Both the position numbers and the translations under genes were made by a program. From Streptomyces nodosus (GTDB lineage: Bacteria > Actinomycetota > Actinomycetes > Streptomycetales > Streptomycetaceae): a DNA stretch of 64,000 bases. Where the stretch lies: assembly GCF_008704995.1 (NCBI RefSeq), contig NZ_CP023747.1, positions 5,490,001-5,554,000 of the forward strand. The letters run 5' to 3'. The notes beneath the pieces are model-generated. The model worked only from the letters and a program-made list of their open reading frames with translations. It was not told the DNA's origin and searched no databases. This document shows positions 17,505 through 25,400 of the stretch, one piece after another; positions within the stretch are counted from its first letter, which is position 1; the number at the start of each line of letters is the position of its first letter.

Positions 17505-18977
17505 ATGCCTGAACGCCGTACCGTCGCACTCGTCACCCTTGGCTGCGCCCGTAACGAGGTGGACTCGGAGGAGCTCGCGGGCCGCTTGGAGGCGGACGGC
17601 TGGCAACTCGTGGACGACGCCGAGAACGCCGATGTCGCCGTCGTCAACACCTGCGGCTTCGTCGAAGCCGCCAAGAAGGACTCCGTGGACGCCCTGTTGG
17701 AGGCCAACGACCTCAAGGGGCACGGAAGAACGCAGGCCGTCGTGGCGGTGGGCTGCATGGCCGAGCGGTACGGCAAGGAACTCGCCGAGGCCCTGCCGGA
17801 GGCCGACGGCGTGCTCGGCTTCGACGACTACGCCGACATCTCGGACCGCCTCCAGACCATCCTCAACGGCGGCATCCACGCCTCCCACACCCCGCGCGAC
17901 CGGCGCAAACTGCTGCCGATCAGCCCGGCGGAGCGACAGGACTCGGCCGCGTCGGTGGCGCTGCCCGGCCACGCTCCGGTGGACCTTCCGGAGGGCCTCG
18001 CTCCGGCCTCGGGCCCCCGCGCACCCCTGCGCCGCCGCCTCGACGGCTCTCCGGTGGCCTCCGTGAAGCTCGCCTCGGGCTGCGACCGGCGTTGCTCCTT
18101 CTGCGCCATCCCCTCCTTCCGCGGCTCCTTCATCTCACGCCGCCCGAGCGATGTGCTGAACGAGACGCGCTGGCTGGCCGAACAGGGTGTGAAGGAGATC
18201 ATGCTGGTCTCCGAGAACAACACCTCCTACGGCAAGGACCTGGGCGACATCCGCCTCCTGGAGTCCCTGCTGCCGGAGCTCGCCGAGGTCGACGGCATCG
18301 AGCGGGTCCGCGTCAGCTATCTCCAGCCGGCGGAGATGCGGCCCGGACTCATCGACGTGCTCACCTCCACGCCCAAGGTCGTGCCGTACTTCGATCTGTC
18401 CTTCCAGCACTCCGCGCCCGATGTGCTGCGCGCGATGCGGCGCTTCGGCGACACCGACCGCTTCCTGGAGCTGCTGGACACCATCAGGAGCAAGGCACCC
18501 CAGGCGGGAGTGCGCTCCAACTTCATCGTGGGCTTCCCCGGCGAGACCGAGGCCGACCTGGCCGAGCTGGAGCGCTTTCTGAACGGGGCGCGACTGGACG
18601 CGATCGGGGTCTTCGGCTACTCCGATGAGGAGGGCACCGAGGCCGCGACCTACGAGAACAAGCTCGACGAGGACCTCGTCGCCGAACGGCTGGCCCGTGT
18701 CTCCCGGCTGGCGGAGGAACTGGTGTCCCAGCGCGCCGAGGAGCGCGTCGGCGAGACCGTGCACGTCCTGGTGGAGTCGGTGGACGGCGAGGACGGCGCC
18801 TACGGCCGTGGGGCGCACCAGGCCCCCGAGACCGACGGCCAGGTGCTGTTCACGACGGGCGAGGGCCTGGCCGTGGGCCGTATGGTCGAGGCGAAGGTGG
18901 TCGGGACGGAGGGGGTCGATCTGGTGGCCGAGCCCCTGGTGGGTTCGCTCGGGTGTCCTGAGGAGGCGGGCAGATGA
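17505..18977 (+). CDS. rimO: Ribosomal protein S12 methylthiotransferase RimO
   Basis: A 490-residue radical-SAM enzyme that adds a methylthio group to the conserved aspartate of ribosomal protein S12, using two [4Fe-4S] clusters. The N-terminal UPF0004 domain has its three cluster cysteines (TLGC at Cys14, NTCGF, GCMAE). The radical-SAM motif CDRRCSFC gives Cys193/Cys197/Cys200, followed by the substrate-typical AIPSFRG. A TRAM RNA-binding domain ends the protein. It is told apart from MiaB (also in this window) by CDRRCSFCAIPSFRG versus CNNTCTFCIVPALRG. The last codon and stop overlap the pgsA ATG (ATGA), so the two are translationally coupled. Confidence 0.96.
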   Translation: MPERRTVALVTLGCARNEVDSEELAGRLEADGWQLVDDAENADVAVVNTCGFVEAAKKDSVDALLEANDLKGHGRTQAVVAVGCMAERYGKELAEALPEADGVLGFDDYADISDRLQTILNGGIHASHTPRDRRKLLPISPAERQDSAASVALPGHAPVDLPEGLAPASGPRAPLRRRLDGSPVASVKLASGCDRRCSFCAIPSFRGSFISRRPSDVLNETRWLAEQGVKEIMLVSENNTSYGKDLGDIRLLESLLPELAEVDGIERVRVSYLQPAEMRPGLIDVLTSTPKVVPYFDLSFQHSAPDVLRAMRRFGDTDRFLELLDTIRSKAPQAGVRSNFIVGFPGETEADLAELERFLNGARLDAIGVFGYSDEEGTEAATYENKLDEDLVAERLARVSRLAEELVSQRAEERVGETVHVLVESVDGEDGAYGRGAHQAPETDGQVLFTTGEGLAVGRMVEAKVVGTEGVDLVAEPLVGSLGCPEEAGR

Positions 18978-19765
18978 CCGGGATCCCGGCATCCGCGGCG
19001 GGCGGGCCGTCCGGTGCGCGGGGAGCCGCGTCCGTGCCGGGCGGCCCCGGTGCGGCGGGCACCTCCGGTGCCAAGGCGGTCCAGAGCCCCGGCAACCGGG
19101 AGGGGGCGGGCACCTCGGGCGAGCGGGACGGCGCACGGCCGGGGCGGGGCGGCAAACTGACGGCCGCCGCGGTCAACCAGGCGAGCGTCTGGAACGTCGC
19201 CAATCTTCTGACCATGCTCCGGCTGCTCCTCGTCCCGGGCTTTGTCGCGCTGATGCTGGCGGACGGCGGATATGACCCGGCGTGGCGCTCGCTCGCCTGG
19301 GCGGCCTTCGCCATCGCCATGATCACCGACCTGTTCGACGGGCATCTGGCGCGGACGTACAACCTGGTCACCGACTTCGGGAAGATCGCCGATCCGATCG
19401 CCGACAAGGCGATCATGGGGGCGGCGCTGATCTGTCTGTCCTGGCTCGACGATCTGCCGTGGTGGGTGACAGGAGTGATCCTCGGCCGTGAGCTGGGAAT
19501 CACCCTGCTGCGATTCCTGGTGATCCGCTACGGAGTGATCCCCGCGAGCCGCGGGGGCAAGCTGAAGACCCTGACTCAGGGCGTGGCCGTCGGTATGTAC
19601 GTCCTGGCACTGACCGGGTGGCTCGCCACCCTGAGGTTCTGGGTGATGGCCGCCGCGATCGTCCTGACGGTCGCCACCGGCCTCGACTATGTGCGACAGG
19701 CCGTGGTGCTGCGCAGGCGCGGAATCGCCGAGCGGAAGGCGGCGGCCGAGGAGGCGGCCCGGTGA
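18974..19765 (+). CDS. pgsA: CDP-diacylglycerol-glycerol-3-phosphate 3-phosphatidyltransferase
   Basis: A 263-residue membrane enzyme making phosphatidylglycerol phosphate. The CDP-alcohol phosphotransferase signature is complete: D-L-F-DG-x2-AR-x9-G-x3-D-x3-D (DLFDGHLARTYNLVTDFG, then KIADPIAD). Several hydrophobic helices flank it. Unusually, the first 65 residues are Gly/Ala/Ser/Pro-rich with no predicted structure; the conserved part starts at SVWNVANLLTMLR. The ATG has AGGAGG about eight bases upstream, inside the rimO tail. Its stop overlaps the cinA GTG. Several actinomycetes carry two pgsA-like genes, so the exact substrate could be another polyol phosphate. Confidence 0.9.
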   Translation: MTGIPASAAGGPSGARGAASVPGGPGAAGTSGAKAVQSPGNREGAGTSGERDGARPGRGGKLTAAAVNQASVWNVANLLTMLRLLLVPGFVALMLADGGYDPAWRSLAWAAFAIAMITDLFDGHLARTYNLVTDFGKIADPIADKAIMGAALICLSWLDDLPWWVTGVILGRELGITLLRFLVIRYGVIPASRGGKLKTLTQGVAVGMYVLALTGWLATLRFWVMAAAIVLTVATGLDYVRQAVVLRRRGIAERKAAAEEAAR

Positions 19766-20307
19766 ATCACCTGGCCGGCGAGGTGCTGCGGCTCCTCGGG
19801 GCAAGGAGCGAGACGCTCGCCGTCGCCGAGTCGTTGACCGGCGGACTGGTCGCCGCGGAGATCACCGCGGTGCCCGGGGCCTCCCGGGTCTTCCGAGGCT
19901 CGGTGACCACATACGCCACCGATCTCAAGCGGCAGGTCCTCGGGGTCGACGGCGCCCTGCTGGAGGCGCGCGGAGCGGTGGATCCGCAGGTCGCGGCCCA
20001 GATGGCGGCCGGGGTGCGGATAGCCCTCGGCGCGGACTGGGGGCTGGCGACCACCGGTGTGGCCGGACCCGAACCCCAGGACGGACAGCCGGTCGGCACG
20101 GTCTTCGTCGCCGTGCACGGCCCGTCCGAAGGGGTGTCCGGCGAACCCGGTGGCGGGAAAGTGGCCGCTCTGCGGTTGAACGGGGACCGTGGGGAAATCC
20201 GTAGGGAGAGTGTACGGAGTGTGCTCGCGCTGCTTCTGGAAGAGCTCGCGGGCGAACAGATCGGGAATGCGCGGGCACAGGATACGGAACAGAACGGGGG
20301 GACTTGA
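19762..20307 (+). CDS. cinA: CinA C-terminal-domain protein (nicotinamide-nucleotide amidohydrolase type)
   Basis: 181 residues consisting only of the CinA C-terminal domain, the PncC-type enzyme that deamidates nicotinamide mononucleotide. Visible motifs are AVAESLTGGLVAAEIT near the N-terminus, GSVTTYATDLKRQVLGV, and TGVAGPEPQDGQPVGTVFVAV. Long CinA proteins carry an extra N-terminal nucleotide-binding domain that is absent here, as in most actinobacteria. The GTG start overlaps the pgsA stop (GTGA) and GAGGAGG lies just upstream. It is the last gene of the rimO-pgsA-cinA operon; the gap to clgR is 109 bases. Confidence 0.93.
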   Translation: MNHLAGEVLRLLGARSETLAVAESLTGGLVAAEITAVPGASRVFRGSVTTYATDLKRQVLGVDGALLEARGAVDPQVAAQMAAGVRIALGADWGLATTGVAGPEPQDGQPVGTVFVAVHGPSEGVSGEPGGGKVAALRLNGDRGEIRRESVRSVLALLLEELAGEQIGNARAQDTEQNGGT

Positions 20308-20416
20308 TGCTTACAGCCCAGAGTGAACACAACAGCGCTCCCCGCACGGCCGCCGCGCGAGGCGGTACGGTGGGGCGTGAAGGATGCGGTTACGCGGTCC
20401 GAGGAGGGAGCCACCG

Positions 20417-20794
20417 ATGATTCTGCTCCGTCGCCTGCTGGGTGACGTGCTGCGTCGGCAGCGCCAGCGCCAGGGCCGTACTCTGCGCGAAGTCTCCTCG
20501 TCCGCCCGAGTTTCGCTCGGCTATCTCTCCGAGGTGGAGCGGGGGCAGAAGGAGGCGTCCTCCGAACTGCTCTCCGCGATCTGCGACGCGCTGGACGTAC
20601 GGATGTCCGAGCTCATGCGGGAAGTGAGCGACGAGCTCGCCCTCGCCGAGCTGGCACGGTCGGCTGCGGCAACCGAGCCGGTGCGCGCACCGGTGCGTCG
20701 CCCGATGCTCAACTCCGTCTCCGTCGCCGGTGTCCCACCGGAACGGGTCACGATCAAGGCCCCCACCGAGGCGGTGGACGTGGTCGCAGCCTGA
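20417..20794 (+). CDS. clgR: ClgR-type transcriptional regulator of clp/lon protease genes
   Basis: A 125-residue XRE-family activator. The helix-turn-helix (TLREVSSSARVSLGYLSEVERGQKE) is in residues 18-45 and matches ClgR, followed by the conserved LDVRMSELMREV. The protein ends in ...VDVVAA; in Streptomyces the two C-terminal alanines of ClgR mark it for degradation by ClpP, giving feedback on clp expression. The ATG has GAGGAGGGA seven bases upstream. The position after cinA and before the recA region is the usual actinobacterial one. No site matching GTTCGC-N5-GCG was found before the gene. Confidence 0.92.
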   Translation: MILLRRLLGDVLRRQRQRQGRTLREVSSSARVSLGYLSEVERGQKEASSELLSAICDALDVRMSELMREVSDELALAELARSAAATEPVRAPVRRPMLNSVSVAGVPPERVTIKAPTEAVDVVAA

Positions 20795-21251
20795 CCTTCC
20801 CCGCAGGTGGGTGGGTGAGGCGGTGTGTGTACCAGAGCCCTGGCCTGGGCTGTCCGGGAGACCGGAGAGCGCGGCCGGGGCTTTGGTGCGTCCGGGGCCC
20901 ATGTACTCCGGGCCGACGTGAACGTGTCCTGGTCCCGTTTGCCGGGCCCGGGGGGTGCGGTCATGGTGGGAAGGACGGGCTCGGGGCCACCCACGAACTT
21001 GCGAGGATGCCGATGTACGTCGTGAAGAGCCCACGGACCGCCTCGGACCTCACCGTCGTCTCCGGGCCCCGCGCATGCTCCCGGCGTTCCCGGCATGCGG
21101 GGCACCACCCCACGCACGGCCTCTCCCACCGGCGATGCGATAGGCGCCGGCCCCCCTTCCGCGCCCCGTGCGCCTGTGTGCCGCTGGTGCGCCCTCCCCT
21201 GCCGTGACGGGCCGCTCTAGGGTCTGGTTCCTCGGGTTGGAGGTGGCGGCC
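20795..21251 (+). other. 457-base region between clgR and a small membrane gene
   Basis: No intact gene is visible. Reading frames here are Pro/Arg-rich and lack conserved motifs. The only recognisable element is a short stretch at 21013 resembling the start of dpsB (listed separately). Confidence 0.5.
21013..21063 (+). pseudogene. Possible remnant of the 5' end of dpsB
   Basis: ATG followed by codons for YVVKSPRTASDLTVVS. From memory, DpsB proteins of Streptomyces begin with a similar (M/T)xVVKSPLS-type stretch, and dpsB occupies this position between clgR and nei in S. coelicolor. After about 17 codons the frame loses all similarity to the ferritin-like Dps fold. GCGAGG lies a few bases upstream. 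This is a weak call based on position and a short match. Confidence 0.3.
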
Positions 21252-21509
21252 ATGGCGGGGCGCGCGGCGCGCTGGGGGGTGGCGCTGGCGCTGGGCGGGC
21301 TGTGGTGGTGGGGCATGCTCCGACTTGTGCTGGCACCCGACGCGGGGGTGCTGGAGGGGGCGGTCGTGACCGGGGGATGGGGGCTCAGCCTGCTGCCGGT
21401 GCACTGTGTGCCGAAGGCCCGGGGCGAGGGGGCGGCCGGGCCGCGCCGGTGGCCGGGGGCGTGGCCGCGGTGGCGTTCCGCGCGGGGGCGGGGGAGGCCG
21501 TCCGGGTGA
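21252..21509 (+). CDS. Small two-helix membrane protein, function unknown
   Basis: 85 residues. Residues 8-27 (WGVALALGGLWWWGMLRLVL) and 35-50 (GAVVTGGWGLSLLPVH) look like membrane helices. The last 30 residues are Arg/Gly/Pro-rich and probably cytoplasmic. The ATG has GGAGGTG eight bases upstream, one of the best ribosome sites in the area, which is the main reason to believe the gene. It is convergent with the glycosylase gene, 22 bases away. I do not recognise a family. Confidence 0.6.
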   Translation: MAGRAARWGVALALGGLWWWGMLRLVLAPDAGVLEGAVVTGGWGLSLLPVHCVPKARGEGAAGPRRWPGAWPRWRSARGRGRPSG

Positions 21510-21531
21510 GGGGGCGCCCGGGCGGACGTCG

Positions 21532-22365
21532 TCAGCCGGTCGTACGGGCCCGGCCGCCGTGGTGGTCCGCCGCCGGGGCCGGGCCCCACTGGCAGACGGG
21601 GCACCAGTAGGCGGGGCGCTCCCGGGAGCCGTCGCCCTGGCCGGCCACCCGGACCGGGGTGCCGCAGCGCAGACAGGGGCGGGGCGCGCGGCCGTACACA
21701 AAGAGGTTCTGTTCGCGTCGTCCCGTGGTGTTGCGGGCCGGGCGGTCGCGGTTCGCCTCCAGGAGCCTTTTGGCGAGGGCGGGCAGACGGGTGAGATGCC
21801 CGGCGGGGAGATCGCCGACGGGCAGCCAGGGGGTCACCCGGAGCAGGAAGCACACCTCGCTCTTGTAGACATTGCCGATACCGGCCAGATTGCGCTGGTC
21901 GAGAAGGGCCTCGCCGAGGGGGAGGGCGGGGTCGCGCAGCAGGTTCTCCAGCACCCGGTCGGGGTCCCAGTCGGGGCCCAGGAGGTCGGGGCCGAGATGG
22001 CCCACGGCGCGCTGTTCGTCGGCGGTGCGCAGCAGTTCCAGCACGGGCAGCCGGTAGCCGACAGCCGTGCGGTCGGCGGTGCCGAGGACGGCGCGGATCT
22101 GGTGGCCGGGACCGCCGCTCCAGCGCTGTCCCGGTGTGTAGATCTTCCACGCGCCGTCCATCTGCAGATGGGAATGCAGGGTGAGCCCGCCCTCGATGCG
22201 GGTGAGGAGATGCTTGCCGCGCGGGGCGACGGCCAGGACGGTGCGGCCGGTGAGGTCGGCGGTCGCGTGGGCGGGCACCCGCAGATCGGAGACGGTCAGC
22301 ACCTTACCCGCGAGCGCCGCGTGCAGACGCCTGGCGGCCTGGTGGACGGTATCGCCTTCGGGCAT
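21532..22365 (-). CDS. nei: Fpg/Nei-family DNA glycosylase (endonuclease VIII type)
   Basis: A 277-residue base-excision repair enzyme removing oxidised bases. It starts MPEGDTVHQAA; Pro1 (after Met removal) and Glu2 are the catalytic pair of the family, and the T-V-H of MPEGDTVH points to Nei rather than MutM (which has MPELPEVE). The central LLDQRNLAGIGNVYKSEV is the helix-two-turn-helix. The C-terminal zinc finger has CLRCG and YWCPVCQ. The last 16 residues are a His/Gly/Arg tail. It is likely equivalent to mycobacterial Nei2. No ribosome site is obvious. Confidence 0.93.
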   Translation of the reverse strand: MPEGDTVHQAARRLHAALAGKVLTVSDLRVPAHATADLTGRTVLAVAPRGKHLLTRIEGGLTLHSHLQMDGAWKIYTPGQRWSGGPGHQIRAVLGTADRTAVGYRLPVLELLRTADEQRAVGHLGPDLLGPDWDPDRVLENLLRDPALPLGEALLDQRNLAGIGNVYKSEVCFLLRVTPWLPVGDLPAGHLTRLPALAKRLLEANRDRPARNTTGRREQNLFVYGRAPRPCLRCGTPVRVAGQGDGSRERPAYWCPVCQWGPAPAADHHGGRARTTG

Positions 22366-22414
22366 GGGTCAAGGGTGACACGCGGGGGGCGAGGTGCGGG
22401 GACGGGCCGGAGGC

Positions 22415-25400
22415 TCATGCGCGGATCCGGAGTCCTCGCGGGGTCGCGATGAAGCCCGCTCCTTCCAGGAGGATGCCGAAGGGGGAGGAGAGGGCCGCAC
22501 CGCCGTTGACCCGCTCCACCGTGACCGTGCCCAGCGAGCCCGCCCGTGCCGCCGCCCCCAGGGCCTCGGCGGCGGCGCGCAGCCGGGCGTCCTCCGTGGG
22601 CGCGGCCTCGGGGTCCGAGGGCCAGGCCAGCAGGGTCTTGCCGCCCCGCTCCATGTAGAGCGCCAGCTCCCCGTCGACCAGGACCACCAGGGAACCCGCC
22701 TTGCGTCCCGGCTTGTGCCCCGCACCGGTCGGCGGCTCCGGCCAGGTGAGCGCCGCGCCGTAGGCGTTCGCCGGGTCGGCGGCGGCCAGGACCACGGTCC
22801 GGTCCGGACCGGTGGAACCGGTGCGGTGGGGCGGAAGGCCCGGCCGCCCGTGAGGGGAGCGGGAGCCGGGTGCGCCCGGGTAGGAGCCGGAACCCGAGCG
22901 AGGGCCTCCGAAGCCGGGGGAGTCCAGCGGGTCCGGGACGGCCGGGCCCAGGTCGAGGAGATCGCCGAACGGGTCTTGCGGGCCGCCGTGGTCATCGGTG
23001 CCGGGCGGGGCACCCGGTCCTTCGAACGGGTCGTGTCCGCCGCCGGGGGCCTCCTGGGGGGCGAACGGGCCCCCGGGACCGGGCGGGAAGCCGTTTCCGG
23101 CGCCGGGCTCCGCACCGCCGGTGCCGGGCAGTGGTGCGCCTCGGTCGTGTGCGTTCGCCACCGCGCGCAGCCGGTCCACCGCGCCGTCCATCGCGAACTG
23201 GGCGGCGCCGAGGCCCTCGACCACATAGCCGCGCCGGGCCTGGCCGCTCTCCTCGAAGGCCGACAGCACGCGGTACACGGCCGAGAAGCCGCCCTGCACG
23301 CCTTCCGCGGCCACCGCGCCCCGGGTCACCACCCCGTGCCGGTCCAGCAGGGTCCGGGCCAGGGCATGGGCGCGGACGGTGGGATCGGCCTCCCGGGACG
23401 GCAGCCGCGACCAGCGGCCCGCCACGGTCGGCGGGCCCGTACGCGACTGGGGGCGGGCGGCGGCCGTCAGCGAGCCGTAGCGTCCGCGTGGCACCGCGCG
23501 TCTGGCGCGGTGGGCCGTGGCGCCCGCGGTGCGGCCCGAACCGAGCAGCGACCGCAACGGCGCGAGGGTGTCGTTGGTCAGCCGCCCCGACCAGGCCAGG
23601 TCCCAGATGGCGTCGGCCAGCTGTGGATCGGTGACGTCGGGGTGCGTGGTGGTGCGGACATGGTCGGCGATCTGCCGGAAGAACAGGCCGTAGCCTCCCG
23701 AGAGGGCGTCCAGGACCGACTGGTGGAGCGCCGTCAGCTCCAGGGGGTGCGGGTCGGGCAGCAGCAGGGGCGCCGCGTCCGCGAGACAGAGGGAGATCCA
23801 GCCGTCCTTCCCGGGCAGCGCGCCCGCCCCCACCCACACCACCTCGCCGGCCGCCATGAGTTCGTCCAGTGCCGAGGGCGTGTAGTGCGAGACGCGGGAG
23901 GGCAGGACGAGCTTCTCCAGCGCGGACGCGGGCACGGCGGCGCCCTGCAACTGTTCGACGACGCGCAGCAGGCCGTCGACGCCCCGTAGACCGTGGCCGC
24001 CGCCGAGGTGCTGCCACTGCGGCAGGAACTGCGCCAGCGCGGCCGGGGACACGGGCTCCAGCTCGTGCCGCAGCGCCGCGAGCGAACGGCGCCGCAGTCT
24101 GCGGAGCACCGTCGCGTCGCACCACTCCTGGCCGATCCCCGCCGGATGGAACTCTCCCTGGACGATCCGGCCGGACGCCGCGAGGCGTTGCAGGGCGCCC
24201 TCGGTCACGGCCACCCCGAGGCCGAACCGCTCGGCCGCCGTGGCCGAGGTGAACGGGCCATGGGTGCGTGCATGGCGCGCGAGCAGGTCGCCGAGCGGAT
24301 CCTTGACCGGTTCGGTGAACGCCTCGGGGACGCCCACCGGCAGTGCCGTGCCCAGGGCGTCGCGCAGCCGGCCCGCGTCCTCGATCGCCGCCCAGTGGTC
24401 GGCGCCCGCGATCCGCACCCTGATCGCACGGCGGGCGGCGGCCAGCTCCCCGGCCCACTCGGGCTCGGCCCCCCGCCGCACCAGCTCGGCCTCGGTGAGC
24501 GGCCCCAGCAGCCGCAGGACGTCGGCGACGCCCTCCAGGTCCTTGATGCGCCGGTCCTCGGTGAGCCACTGCAGCTCGCGCTCCAGCTCGGTCAGCACCT
24601 CGGCGTCGAGCAGCTCGCGCAGCTCCGCCTGCCCCAGCAGCTCGGCCAGCAGCCGGGAGTCCAGCGACAGCGCGGCGGCGCGCCGCTCGGCGAGCGGTGA
24701 GTCCCCCTCGTAGAGGAACTGGGCGACATACCCGAACAGCAGTGAGCGGGCGAAGGGGGACGGCTCCGGGGTGGTGACCTCGACCAGCCGTACCTTGCGG
24801 GACCCGATGTCGCCCATCAGCTCGACCAGGCCCGGGACGTCGAAGACGTCCTGAAGGCATTCGCGGACGGCTTCCAGGACGATCGGGAACGAGCCGAACT
24901 CGCCGGCCACCTGGAGCAGCTGGGCCGCGCGCTGACGCTGCTGCCACAGCGGGGTGCGCCGGCCGGGGCTGCGGCGCGGCAGCAGCAGCGCCCGGGCCGC
25001 GCACTCCCGGAACCGGGAGGCGAAGAGTGCCGAGCCGCCGACCTGGTCCGTGACGGTGCGGTCCACCTCGCCCGGGTCGAAGGCGACGTCCGCCGCGCCC
25101 ACCGGTGCCTGCTCGGTGTCGTATTCCGTGCCCGCCCTCGTCGGTTCCTGGTCGAGCAGGTCCAGGCCCAGCAGATCGGCGTCGGGCAGCCGCAGCACGA
25201 TGCCGTCGTCGGCGTGCATGACCTGGGCGTCCATGCCGTACCGCTCGGCCAGCCGGGCGCCCAGCGCCAGCGCCCAGGGGGCGTGGACCTGGGCGCCGAA
25301 GGGGGAGTGCACCACGACCCGCCAGTCACCCAGCTCGTCGCGGAACCGCTCGACGACGATGGTCCGGTCGTCCGGGACATGGCCGCAGGCCTCGCGCTGC

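Noticed and set aside
20354..20364. CGC-N5-GCG match before clgR as a ClgR autoregulatory site
   Set aside because: Only the minimal core matches; the GTTCGC half is absent and such matches are frequent by chance in GC-rich DNA.
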